Assembly (NCBI RefSeq): GCF_963576545.1
Contig: NC_083648.1
Location: forward strand, 21,191,654 to 21,255,653
Source of the DNA: Limanda limanda
Lineage: Eukaryota; Chordata; Actinopteri; Pleuronectiformes; Pleuronectidae
Length of the DNA stretch: 64,000 bases
Direction of reading: 5' to 3'
Made by a program: the position numbers and the translations under genes. Below, one piece after another: positions 11,553 to 23,348 of this stretch. The notes beneath the pieces are model-generated. The model saw only the letters and a program-made list of their open reading frames with translations, ran no database searches and was not told where the DNA came from. Within the stretch, counting starts at the first letter, position 1; each line of letters opens with the position of its first letter.

Positions 11553-11765
11553 GAGACGGGGGTGGCTGTGGCTCGGTAGATAGAGCGGTTGTCTGGGGTT
11601 CGATCCTCAGCTCCTCTGGTCTGCATTCCAAGTGTCCCTGGGCTGGACCCTGAACTCCTGTGCAGTGTAGGAATGTTGTGTGATAGAAAAATGCTCCGTA
11701 TAGTAGCGCTGTGTGAATGATTGAGTTGTCGATAATACTAGGAAAACGCTAGATAAACACAGTCC
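11553..11765 (+). mobile_element. tRNA-derived SINE copy 1
   Basis: The head GTGGCTGTGGCTCGGTAGAT matches a pol III A box, and GGGGTTCGATCCTC a B box. The body keeps 'CAAGTGTCCCTGGGCTGGAC' (typical: AAGTGTCCTTGGGCAAGA) and ends with a GAAAACGCTAGATAAAC tail. This is the common percomorph SINE layout and is diverged. Confidence 0.75.
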
Positions 11766-12124
11766 AAGATTGAACTGCTCTGTGCAGTTATCTGATCTGC
11801 AAAAGAAGTTTAACTTGAGAAATATATATCTAAAATAAATTAAGACTCTTCTAAATGCCATTATTTGTTCCTTTGTTAACTGTGTCTGTTCTTAACTTAC
11901 ATTAAACTTATTTTAGCACTGTAGCATCAGTCTTAAGTATTGTTTAATCCATCGCCTGATTCTGTCTGCAGCTTTTCCCAGTGCAGTCTTGCATATATAG
12001 TTATAGCTCTCCTTTGCAATTAAATTAGAGAGATGTGGGTCCCAGTCACAGCACTACATCCTACAGTACCTGCATATGAATTGTTCTTTAAAGTCATTCA
12101 AGATGTTATATTGCACTCTTTCAT

Positions 12125-12420
12125 CAATTCAATTTTATTTGTATTGCGCCACATCATAATATATACATGATTTCTAAGCACTTTACGTATAAGGTCGACA
12201 TCTTAAATCATACAGAAACCCAACAATGATCAATCACCTTGGTGACTGTGCAGAGGGGAAAAAAAACGTCCTTTCAAGTGGAAGAACCAGACTCAATGTG
12301 AACGGCCATCTGCCTTGAATGGTTGGGGCGAGCAGAGAAACATGGAGAGAGAGAGAGAAGATGGGTGGAAAAGAGGGGAGAGAGGAGAGATTGATTGGGA
12401 GAGGGGGAGGAGAGGGGGAG
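12125..12420. repeat. dispersed teleost repeat with LINE-like tail, copy A
   Basis: Begins TTCAATTTTATTTGTATTGC and continues with GCACTTTACG, AGAAACCCAACAATGATCAA, GGTGACTGTGCAGAGG, GCCATCTGCCTTGAATGGTT and a GA-rich end. This is a familiar fish repeat whose tail end is on the left in this orientation. A second copy lies inverted at 30945-31190. Confidence 0.7.
12343..12420. repeat. (GA)-rich low-complexity tract
   Basis: A purine-rich run of GAGA and GGAGAGG blocks at the end of repeat copy A. Its complement produces spurious Ser/Pro/Leu-rich frames. Confidence 0.9.
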
Positions 12421-12429
12421 AGCATTAAC

Positions 12430-13998
12430 AGTCATTTTCTTCATTATATTTTTTGTCAACTTAAAAATGTTTTAAATGGTACATATATGTAGTTTTTACC
12501 AGTGTTTTATGGAGAAGGTTGAATACAGGGGACCTTACCAGATAATCTCAAGAAAACCTATATAAATTACTAGAAGGTTGCATTCAAGGATTTGATGGTG
12601 CTATTAGTGTAGGATTAAGAAAGTTTCCCCCCAATTTCCCTTTTAAAGAATATTTGGAATATATTCTATTCAGCTTTCCTCTCTGTGGCCCTCTGGTGTT
12701 AGTTGAGTTCCACCATCGTCTTGTGTGTCACAGGTCATTAATCTTAATGCGTTTCAAGTGGAATCAGTTTAGCCACTAGATGGAGGTCAACCCTGTGTGA
12801 AATACGTCCTTTCCGTTATGCACTGCTGGTGTGTTCAATCACTTCATGCAAAAAATATATTCCTTCCATCCTGGTCAGACGCTGCAAATATTCAGTTTTT
12901 AAAAAAGTGAAGAAAAAGCAGGAGGCTGTTGCTAGTCACCACAGAGCTCCACAGGGACAAATGCAGAATTTAAACATCCCCGGATTTTTCGTCTATTTTC
13001 GCTCAGTTTGAAAAGCATTTCAACTCCTGCTTCTACGTGCATTCACACAAACCCCGGAGTCTTGCCATTTAAGGGCAGTGACAATCAATACATCTGTGCT
13101 CACTTTGTACGCAGCTGCTGCAGATAATAAGGCATCACGGAGGGCCGGGCTGAAGGATGAGCGACTCCTCTCTGCACCATGTCCATCGGTCTGAAGGCCG
13201 AGCCTCGCACACGCAGAGACCCCATTAAATATTGCACTACTCTTGTTCCTCCAGACCTGAGTTGACTGGAGCATCAGGAAGCTGCTTGATGAGAATAACA
13301 ACGTTACGGACCACAGGAAACAAGAGAGGCTGAGATCTGTTGCTATTCAGCGGATGGTGCAGTCTGTACACAAACTTATAAAGCCTTTACCGAAGCAGTA
13401 CTAACACCACTAAATCACCTGAAACAACAAACTGCATTTTATTAACACTGGTGCAGTGCCCGTTTCTAAACATGCACATTTGCTTGGCCTGTGGTAATGT
13501 GGAGATACTTCAGAATTACTCCTCGTCATTGGTGAGCCCACCTTAAACAGATTTACAATATACTGTCACTTTTTAATGTTTGGACGTTGTGTGCAGAGCT
13601 TTTTAAATATGTTCATCCTCCCTGGTTTATCTGAAATTAACTGGTTTGTTTTTTTCATACATTGCATGTTGCCTATTTCCGAACATTTTGAGTGTGATGC
13701 CCATAAGATAAATAGTGCTCGACATATGATTTCGACGTCTGAGCTGCCTCGTGAATGAATTGTTATTTCTCCTAGTGATTCTTACTTCACATCAAACCTA
13801 CTATATTAACTTCACTCCTACATATCCTTTCATTTTGAATTCTATGTACATGAACATTAAACATACTTACACTGTAATATAACATTTGCCTGGAAATGTA
13901 AAGGCTTCCATTGAGGATTGACATGCATCATAGTTTTATGTTCCCAGTGTTCAGACTTTCATACTGAATTAAAGTGTAATATCAATAATGATATCCAT
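12430..13998. other. non-coding stretch with one shared short repeat
   Basis: No gene recognised. The segment 13550-13612 is similar to 46386-46450. A minus-strand open frame at 13020-13301 contains several CpGs but no motif, and I do not call it. Confidence 0.45.
13550..13612 (+). repeat. dispersed repeat shared with 46386-46450, copy 1
   Basis: ACAATATACTGTCACTTTT, then TGTTTGGACGTTGTGTGCAG and AGCTTTTTA match the segment at 46.39 kb with few differences. The wider family is unknown to me. Confidence 0.5.
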
Positions 13999-14070
13999 TT
14001 TTCTTACAGCTATGAGCTAACAGAGGAGAACCTTGAGACGGATATAAGTGGCTTCATAAAGGACCAATAG

Positions 14071-16639
14071 AACTGAAGACACTGGCGACTGTCTGAAAAA
14101 GACAAGGACGTTGTTGATCCATGCCCGAATGAACGATTCATAAAAGCCCCTGATCTGAAGTTCCACTCTGCAGGAGGACATGGTTTCTCAGGGCCTTTCA
14201 AATCTGTTTCAAATGGAACAATGATGGCTTGGTTGAGGGTAGAGATGATGGTTTTCATGAAAATCTGTTCTTATATAAGCATTGTGAGTTGTGTAGAAAT
14301 GACTGCTTTGTTAAAATTATTAAAATTTTACACAAAAGCCCTGGTAGACCCAAAATGCAAAAGCAAGATTATCAAAAAGTGAAATTTTTAATTAGTTTTT
14401 TTAATTTTTATTTAGCCCTACTACTCTGTTTGGATGGATCTTAGAAAACAAACTGGCAGTTAAAGATGACTTAAGATTAATCCCTGATGGACACCAGAAA
14501 ACACCCTGCAAATGCTCACATGTTAACAGAACATGACAAAAAACAATTAAAGAGACTCTCAGTGATAATGTACGATCTTTTAGAAAGATGTCAAGATGTT
14601 CTCAGCAGCTCATGCCATTAAAACAGACAGTTGTTTTACTTAAAAATGCATTTACAAATGAGGAAGTTTTAATGTCACTTTAATTTGAAATATTTCACTT
14701 TTGTCACATGCATTGTTAGAGTAAAGGGTAACACTCAATATGTGTTCAGTCTTTAAATGTCATAACAATTTTCTAAAAGTCACAGACATCTGATTATTGG
14801 AAGAGGGTTAATGTTAAAGCTATGATTGTATATATGCCATATATATATATAATTATAAAAGACATTCAATTTAGGCTCTTCTGACATATACTTCAGTTTG
14901 AGCGGGATTTCTTTAATAGTAGCAGAATGATTGTCTACCTATTGAAACAGTCATGGAAAATGCCAGAGGAAAACATTCTCTTTTAAACATTTACTGATGG
15001 GGCCACGTCAGGGTTCAGCTCCTTCCACAGTGAGGATTGTGATTTTAAATGTCACTGCATGGAGCGGTATTCCTGCAATGTGGTCCAACTGGGTCAAGAA
15101 GCATTTCGGTCTCATCATCTGCAGAAAATGTTCCCTGATAACAATGGGCACTGAACATGAACAGAAGCCTTGTGCATTTGTCACTAAATATCTCTAGATT
15201 CTAAGAAAAAAGAAGAAAGCTTTAGGCGTGTTTCTTTTTCTTGCAGACATGCAATATACAAGTAGAAATTCAAATGGATGGATAAAATGGAAACAATTTT
15301 CAAATGAGTTGTTGTGTCTCACTGTGTTTTTGGAAGAAGACAACCTTGAAATCTATAAATTATAACACTAGTGCACAGCTGATTTCCATATTCAGAGACA
15401 GAAGTGTTTACCCTTGAAAGTATCCTTGAATGAGAGCAATCAATTATCTGTTAAGCCTTTCATTGAACTTTATAAATATTAAAGATCGTAATTTTTTCTC
15501 TAGGCCATAGAATATGACATTGCCAATTTGATACAATTACCATCAAGGCCCTGACTGATCATTTTAGATTTCAGAATTATATAAAAATACAATAATCCTT
15601 GATGTTAGTTATTTGCATATAAATAAACACAAACACTCTGAAAAGATCTGTCCTGCTAACATACTTTATTTTTTTGCTAATATACATTATTTTTACATAC
15701 TTATAAAAATAAACACTGTGAATTGTTATCTTTTTAGCAAACCTACCTTACAACTTTTCAATAAATTAACATCTTGTTAACAATCACTTAATTTGACAAA
15801 TCTTGTGCTTTTAAACTGCAATTCTCTTAAACATCTATGAGAATAAGGTTGGATATTTGTAAGCTGCTTGACTGTTTGTATGACTTCATCAACAACCCCT
15901 GCAAGAGACCAAATGCTGAAAAAATAAGAATCGCACACAGGGATCAATATCTATTTCATGCTTCTATGGCACCATTGACACTGTGCAATGTAATGCTGTT
16001 TGTTTCACCTGCTCTGAGTGCATAAGGGAATATTTAGTTCAGTTTAGCAATTTAGAGGCTGATGATGCCTCCAAAGTATGGGTTTAATGTCACATTCGAA
16101 AGGACAAAAAAAACACAGAGTCATTTTCAGTGCTGACTTATCATGAGTCCAGCCTGGGCTCAGCAGGGGCCTAATTTTTTCTGGGTCAATGCACTTTCTG
16201 TTCTGCTCCTATTTCACTTTCTTGCTGCAGCAATACAGTGAAGCATTCCTTTGTATCATTATAGAACATTCAGTTGTATTAAGTATATTATTTCTGTTTG
16301 TGATGCTCTAAATCTACCTCCTTCTGTTTTGCGTTAGGGATAGGACAACTTTTATAATCTGTACTAACAAGACTGCAAGTCAGTACTTGGGTGTAGCCGT
16401 CTAGCTAAATAGCTAAACCGTTAATGTCAGCGTGCTATCGTGCTTTCAATGACCTTCAGATTTTTTGTGAGGATCTTAAGAGGCATTTCTCCGAGAACCA
16501 GCTAGTGCAAGAAGAAAAGTCAGGGTGTCACCAAAATCAAACTAGATTGCCCTTCGTAACCCACATGGGTTCTTATGAATTTGTGGAGCTGATGTGGCAA
16601 AAGATTTAGTATTTTAGTATAACCTGCACAGTTAGGTTG
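14071..16639. other. non-coding AT-rich stretch
   Basis: No gene or classifiable repeat. Open frames are short and lack motifs. A possible terminal exon just before it (14010-14070) is treated under findings. Confidence 0.45.
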
Positions 16640-16830
16640 TCATTCTATCTGGGTTTGTTTCTATATACATTACCACTTTACATAACCCAGCACCAACCCT
16701 TACTGTATATATTGTTGTTTTATGTCCGATTGTTGTTTTATATCCAATGCACCAACCACACCAAGGCAATGTCCTGTATGTGTAAATATACTTGGCAATT
16801 AAAATAATTCTGATTCTAATTCTGATTCCA
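16640..16830 (+). repeat. LINE 3'-end relic
   Basis: The sequence CACTTTACATAACCCAGCAC through TACTTGGCAATTAAAATAA and the terminal TTCTGATTC repeats resemble the 3' end and simple-repeat tail of a fish non-LTR retrotransposon. No coding part remains. Confidence 0.4.
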
Positions 16831-17099
16831 ACACTGTTTTAAATCTTTAAAAAATGTTATTCGCAAATTATTACTAGAGTATACATATCAAATTAGTTGC
16901 ATGTAATTGGGTGGGCCACCTCAATAACTGAACTGGATGTAAAATGGTTTTATATATGTAAACTTTTTTATATGCAAGGTTGTTGCTGCTGTCTTGTCCA
17001 TTTTTTCTTATTTCAATGCAAATGCCTCTATTGAAGGATTGTATGATACTGTGGAAAAAGGGACTGTTCTGTTGTGCAATACGAGTAGACTTGACGTTG

Positions 17100-17360
17100 G
17101 CTAATTATTAATAATCATGAAATATGATTATTAAAATAATAAAAATTATCTATCAAAAATAATTAAATTATTAATTGAAGATGATCAGTAATCAAATAAC
17201 AATAAAACCACTAATGAGCAAATAGGAATTATCAATTAGAAAGTACAAGCTATCAATTAACAATGATAAGGTTATCAACCAAGAATAATGAAAATAATTA
17301 GTCAAAAACAATAAAATTATCAATTTAAGAATAATACTATCTATATTAATAATTGAGAAA
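17100..17360. repeat. AT-rich degenerate repeat tract
   Basis: Dense variants of AATTATCAATTA and AATAATNAAAAT spaced about 20-30 bp apart. It has no coding content and borders the promoter-like block. Confidence 0.6.
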
Positions 17361-17597
17361 GGGGGGGCACCACCCTGGTTTCCAGGGACCAACGATCTCA
17401 AGCTATAATTATCAGTCTCATAATGATAAATGTCAAATTAATAATGTCAATATTTTAATATTAACGATTACTTAATAAACAGTGAAGGCTTCTAAGTTTG
17501 AGCACAGGCAATCATAATCCAGCTGTATTCACACACTTATGCACAAATAATCACAGACTACAGATACTTTAATTACAAAAGTATTTATTAAAAAGGG

Positions 17598-17944
17598 GAA
17601 ATAAAGTTATAATGTTATTCAATGATTTATCATTTTAACAAGCTCCAATATTTCAAAGATAAACACAGCAGCAGCACTTATCACAATTTAGAAAATACAT
17701 GTAAAACCTGCAGTCTACCTATGTATGTCTGTCTCTGTGTGTCTGTGTCAAAGTGTCTCTCTGTGTATGTGTGTCTATGTGTGTGTATGTGAAATAAAGT
17801 TAGTGTTATTTAATGATTTATCATATTAACAAACTCCCATATTTCAAAGATAACAACAGCAGCTTATCACAATTTAGAACACGCATGTAACCTCTGGTCC
17901 ATCTATGTGTCTCTGTGTGTGTGTATCTGTCTGTGTCTATCAAA

Positions 17945-17960
<16 letters not shown>
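17598..17960 (+). repeat. tandem duplication, two units of about 190 bp
   Basis: Units 17598-17790 and 17791-17960 share GAAATAAAGTT, AATGATTTATCAT, ATATTTCAAAGATAA, AGCTTATCACAATTTAGAA (first unit: CACTTATCACAATTTAGAA) and then GTCTGTGT-rich ends. They are diverged by substitutions and small indels, so the duplication is not recent. Confidence 0.8.
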
Positions 17961-17983
<23 letters not shown>

Positions 17984-18000
17984 CGAGAGAGAGAGAGAAA
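17950..18000. repeat. (GT)n(GA)n compound microsatellite
   Basis: GTGTGT passes directly into GAGAGA with a few interruptions, at the end of the duplicated unit. Confidence 0.9.
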
Positions 18001-18034
18001 AGGAAGGGGGCGTGGCGATGACGCAGTCACATCT

Positions 18035-18218
18035 AAGATGGCGGCCTATCATGATTCGTGGAATCAAGGCCTAAAAACTCTCAAAATGGCGGATTGACTA
18101 CAAAACAAGATGGCGGAGCCGTTATGAATTTAGAGCCAGGATGGGAGGAGAGAGAGAGCGGAGGCGTGGCAATAATAGACTCAAAATGGTGGGTTAACTT
18201 GCGTTATTCAAGATGGAG
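18035..18218 (+). promoter_or_regulatory. array of YY1-like sites
   Basis: Five same-strand sites, from consensus to degenerate: AAGATGGCGGC at 18035, AAAATGGCGGA at 18083, CAAGATGGCGGAG at 18106, AAAATGGTGGG at 18183 and CAAGATGGAG at 18209. AAGATGGCGGC is the YY1 consensus, usually close to transcription starts. Two GGCGTGGC boxes (about 18009 and 18164) lie among them. Function is inferred from motif matches only. Confidence 0.5.
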
Positions 18219-18437
18219 TCTATGTTAATGACACCATGTGGCCGGAGCTCACACTGGTGGTCGTCACATGAAATACACAAAGGAAATTTTAGACAAAGAG
18301 AATTCTTATCTCTGCTTGGCTTTGGGGGCCGAATGGTTTCCAGATGTGTTCAGCCTCTCTAAGCATAGATTTAACTATGTGACATGAACTGTATTATAAA
18401 TACAGATCGGAAGTGTGTATAGGTCGGTTTAGAAGGA

Positions 18438-18461
18438 GAGAGAGAGAGAGAGAGAGAGAAA
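18438..18461. repeat. (GA)n microsatellite
   Basis: About 11 GA units within the promoter-like block. Confidence 0.9.
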
Positions 18462-18539
18462 ACATGTAAGGAGAGTTCAAAGAAGCTCTTAAAAATACGC
18501 CAGAGATAGATTAACAGTGATTCACTCCTCAGCCCTCAA

Positions 18540-19000
18540 GCGAACGTTGTGGGCCGAGGTTCTGATGGGTGAAATCACTGCAGACTCACACAGACATTAA
18601 CAGTGCGGGCGGAGGCGCTTCTCGCGGCCCTATTTACTGTTACACAAAAACATTGCCATCAAACCGGAAACCGGAAGTAGCGGCTCGGAGTAGTGGCCGG
18701 CATCTGCCCAGACAACATAAGCCTCTTACTGTGATTTTGTGGGTTGCATGCGCATTGGCGCGAATCTCCCGGAGGTTCAGTGAATAGCTTGAAGTCTCTC
18801 AGGCGGGCTCCCATGAGCACCGCAGCTGGGCCGGAGCGGATCCGTCGTGCTCCGTGACGGGATGAGGCTTCGTCTTCTTCGGTAGCAGCGGAGATCGTGC
18901 TGCCTCACAGGAACGTGCGGCTGCTTGTAGCCGTTGTAGATCGTGTGGAGAAAGAATAAAAGTAAAGTCCGTGTGGAAAATGAAACAGTCTGAGATCGTT
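18540..19000. promoter_or_regulatory. CpG-rich promoter-like segment with ETS and NRF1-like sites
   Basis: CpG dinucleotides are far denser here than in the flanks. ACCGGAAGT (18670-18678) is an ETS/GABPA consensus and TGCATGCGCATT (18745-18756) resembles an NRF1 site. Together with the YY1 array this has the make-up of a CpG-type vertebrate promoter. I cannot find a coding exon it would serve. It could instead be the promoter region of a repeat element. Confidence 0.4.
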
Positions 19001-19231
19001 CCGCGAGTAATTTCCTGTTTCGGTCCTTCAAGTTAAAACAGGAAAAGTCCTTTCCAAAATAAAACGTCGACTAAGATGAAAGAATAAAATGAAATGAATT
19101 CAAATAAATGTCTTATCGCCTCCATTAGTTTACTGAGTCGTCTGGTAAAGCCTCGGGAGGCCTAGCAACTTGAGTAGGGTGGAAAAGAGAGAGGACAAAG
19201 AGAGTCTCTTAAAAATACCGAGTTAACTATT

Positions 19232-19249
19232 AAGACCCCTAGGGGTCTT
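19232..19249. repeat. 18-bp perfect palindrome
   Basis: AAGACCCCTAGGGGTCTT is its own reverse complement with no loop. Confidence 0.95.
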
Positions 19250-19440
19250 GTGGTAGCTTGGGCATCTGAGTAAAAAAGAGAAAGGTTTCTGGGAGCTCAG
19301 CCTTTTTAAGTCATGTTCCAGGTGACTCCCCCCTGGGAGGAGGGGTCAGGGGTCAGTGTGGCCCCCGGCCAATTTAGTTGTCAGGATTTGGCCCCCAGGG
19401 GCGGGCTTACAGTGGGGACCCAGGAAGTGATTTTCTCTCA

Positions 19441-19461
19441 CATGGAGATAAGATCTCCATG
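19441..19461. repeat. perfect hairpin, 9-bp arms
   Basis: CATGGAGAT and ATCTCCATG flank a 3-nt loop (AAG). A similar small hairpin (CCCTGG-TTT-CCAGGG) stands at 17373-17387, at the other end of the block. Confidence 0.9.
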
Positions 19462-19559
19462 CTGGATTTTTAAATGTAAGGGGTCTCCTGAGGCGAATCT
19501 AAGGTTTTACGACTCTTTGTTCTAAGTCAGATCACTGGGCCTTCCCCAACAGTTCTCTA

Positions 19560-22500
19560 AGTCTTATCAAACTTTTTCAAATCACATTAGAAGCAGATGA
19601 ACTCAGAAATGTCAGTGATCCATCATGAAGACTGTTGTTCCTCCTAAAAAACAAAATAGGCATTCAAAATGAGTAGAGGAAGAGGAATGCATCATCACTG
19701 TTCAGTGTTCATTGGCTCCGTACTTTGCTGACGAGGTTTACAAAATCGTGCAGCCGCTCACATGTGACTCTCACCTGCTGAGGGATGATGGGGAGAAGCA
19801 GCCACCGTGACGGTGAAGGATAAAGGACACATGCTGCACATTACATCTATGTCTTTACAACACATAGAGGTTTCACAAATACTATATCAACAGTCTACTG
19901 AAAATAATGCAGTAGGAAACATTAATAACTGCATCCAGTTTTACGCTTCAACCCCACATCCAATATTTGACATATACTGTGCAATTGTTACCAGGTTTTT
20001 TCTTTCTGACAAACCAACACAGCCCCGTTAGCTAAACTCATCCCCTATATCATCACCGCCTGTCAGGTCCTACGTGTTCATTTGAAATTATTGTGGCTTG
20101 ATACCATCTAACAGTGCCAGAGGCGGTGAATCAGGCAAATGGATAGTGACAATTCAGGATCCACATGGAAAGGTGAGCCAGCAGTTTACCCTTACCGTTG
20201 TGCAGAGTTTTGAAAAAGATTGATTGGGACTGCAGATGAGAAACCAGCAGCAACATTAAGGTGAGTGCATCGTCTACCATCAGCGGTGTGCCGGCTGTGT
20301 ATATACTCCACAAGGTAATTTCCCTGTCAAGTAGGAGGCTGAGCATCAATCAAAGTGAAGAAGGTCAGAAGTTCAAAGTTGATAACGAAATGCTAAAGGC
20401 TAAGATCTGCATTAATGCTTTCCAACAGTGTAGACTGAGCATTATTGTGTGGGTTAGTCAGTATTTGTTCTGGTTTCCTTGATGGCAACTCTCACCACGG
20501 TTGAGAGAGCCGGAAGGTTGAAAGTTCATGAAGACCGTTGTTGCTCTTTTTCTGCTCGACACATGGGTAACATTATATTTGTTTGACAGAGCCAAGGTCA
20601 GTATCCATTTGTATTAGCAAATCGCAACAACTTAGTTAGCAAGCAACATTTCCCACGGACATTATTCATACTGTCTGTCACTCTTAATGTGATGTTAGCT
20701 GTTGAAGCTGGAGAGTTGTCAGTAACTTTGTCCACAGCTGGTGTGCTAGCTCTGGGAAACCAGCTCGTCCTCTGTGCATGTTAGTTTTGCAGCTGCAACA
20801 TAAGTTATTAGCTTTCTCATTATTTGTCCTTTGTATGTACAACATATAACATTTATTACATATTACAGACCTAAATACCCAAGTTTGCTAGCACAGTTGG
20901 ATTATTTTGATTGCTACATAACTGGAAATGCTTGATAATTTTACCTTCTTTGGTGGCTTATCTACAAATTTAAGGTAAATCTCTTCTGTTCATGTGGTTT
21001 CTTTAACACTGTTTAATATTATTAGTTTTGTTTTGCTAAAGCTAGGAAACAGTATCCGTATACTTCCACAACATATTTCCTCTGGATTCAATCAGTGAGT
21101 AGTGGCTCTTCATCACTCTCTCTCCAGAATCGCCTGCTTCTCCTCTCACAGGTCTTTTGTGATTGTGATTGCACACGCATTGCTAAATTCATAAAAATAT
21201 GTTTTTGCTCTCACTTCCAAACGATCTTTTCCTCAGGTGACCAATTACTGTGATATTTTTGTTGTGAAGGACTCAGAGCCATTAGAAGAGAAAGCACAAC
21301 CGAGGAGGATGGAAATGCTCTGCAGATATCAGCAAGACACTCGGTTCAGCATGATTCATTGACGTCTTTTCTTTCTCTCTCTCTCTCTCCACAGGGCTCT
21401 GCCGGCCCTGTAGGCTTTCTGAGAGGAAGAAAAGAGCGAGGTGCTCCTATCGGCTGTCTGTTTGACAGACTCATTGTTGGCTTAAAAAATATACTTTTGA
21501 CTTGAACCGGCTTTTAGTCCTGTGATGCAGGGTGAGCAATTGCACGTCGATCATTCATGCCTTTGTGGATGAAATTCTACATTTAAGGGAAACTGTACAT
21601 TTTAATGGGGATTATAATGACACAGGTCCTTGAGAAACATATTATTACTGTGAGACTATACCACACAAAGTGATTGATAGTAGTTGTTTCTTTGTCTTAC
21701 ACTTTCTGCAGCTGCACATATTTATTCCATTCATTTGCTTTCTGCCCTGGACTATATTTGATTTTAATTACACTTTAAAATATGAATAGATACCTTGAAG
21801 AACCTAACATGATTTCAACACCACTCAGCATAGCATCAAAGCTCCAAAAATAAAATGCCAAGGACCCGTCTTTGCACAAAGCAAGAGCCACTGAACATTA
21901 TACTGAATTTTGAACAAAATCTGTCTTTTATGAAAAGCCACTGAAGAGGCCAGGTGGAAACGCATGAATTATTCAGTCTCAGATATTTTATATTTGACCT
22001 CATACAAAAATTCATTCCCTTGTATCGAACCAAGTTCAAAGAGAGATGACAACAGATCCTGGAAAGAAAGAAGGTGAGTAGATACAGAGCACCATCAGTA
22101 TGAAAACATCAGCTCTCATTCTTTGCTGCGTCCTCACATATTGATTGATGGGGCTGCAGCCTGCCTTTGGGTTTAAAAATGGAAATCTGATAAAAACACC
22201 TTGCAGTAAAATCTCTACAGGGCTGCTGACTTTGTGTTACATTTTCTAGCTTCTTATTTCTTCTTAGTCTTAGTTCACATTTTTATATTGAAGACACTGC
22301 TTGACTGTCACTGAATGGTTTTAAAACCCGAGAGCAAAAGAGTAATATCCCTGACAAGCCTTTCAAATGTATTCTGATTTCAAAAACAGCTCATAAAATG
22401 TGTTTTCAAAATCTTTTTGCATCAAAAAAAGGTTGGATAATTGACAGTAAAGAACTCATAAAGAGTGTATTTTCGAAACGGTTAGAATATGCTGCGTTTC

Positions 22501-23345
22501 ATCTGCTATCACAAGTATTACTTTTGCATAATGGCTGTCAGTTTTGTACGTCTCTAATCAACAGCTCATGCCCAAAGGTCTACTGGTGAAGATCTTGTGA
22601 AACTAATTTGTAGTGGAGAGGAGGTGCACACTTTGTAACCAAAACAACATTTGTTTTACACTAGGCATAGATTAAATGATATACGAGTTGGACAAAATAC
22701 ATCCATAAATGAGAGCCAAGCTTTCAGTCTCAACAAACACTGTGCATTTGGAGCTACCATGTTTGGATCTACAGCAGGATTACCGTACTATCTTCTCTGT
22801 CGTGTTTCTGTGTTTTTCTCTCCCTTTTGGGAGAGAAAGTAGCAACGTCTGCTTCACCAAAATCCAATGAGGATATGACAACAATTGTAAAAGCAGGGCT
22901 GCGCTGGACATTTAATGAGATAGGCAGAAAAGAAATCGATTTGCCTCATGGGATAACTGGAATAAGAATGTTTCACAATTCATTGTGTGAGAACGTCTGG
23001 ATTTTCCATCTTCAGCTGTGCTAAGGAGGTGTTGTGATGGGCTTAGAAACAGCGCTGTTTTTTTTCCCCCACTGTTTGTGAAATGTTCTACTTTTGTCCC
23101 TGGTATTAGCTCAGCTGTCTGTGCAGAGGATACAGTTGTTGACTCTCTGCACTGAAAGTCATCTGAAATTTTCATAAAAGTTTCCATAATCGCAAACAGA
23201 AAAACATCTCTCCAAATTATCGCTCCACAGGAAGCTGGCTCAATTTGTATTCGTGTTGTCTGTGTTGCTATGAATTGCAGGGGTATATATGTTTAGATAT
23301 TCACCAAAATATGGACAGAAAATATTTCATTCTTTTATGGTGTAC
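19560..23345. other. non-coding stretch, nothing recognised
   Basis: Unique-looking AT-rich DNA with a short CT run near 21375-21390. No exon chain, RNA gene or classifiable mobile element could be supported. Confidence 0.45.
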
Positions 23346-23348
23346 TAC

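Noticed and set aside
11553..11620. tRNA gene at a SINE head (also 35295-35373 and 52002-52075)
   Set aside because: A and B boxes are present, but the cloverleaf is not complete and SINE bodies follow, so these are tRNA-derived repeats.
13020..13301. Minus-strand 93-codon frame in a slightly CpG-rich stretch
   Set aside because: No motif, no convincing splice partners, and composition not clearly coding.
17340..19550. Complete LTR retrotransposon or endogenous retrovirus
   Set aside because: No gag/pol-like frame, no convincing primer-binding site, and no matching pair of LTRs with TG...CA ends and flanking duplication could be found; kept only as an unclassified block.
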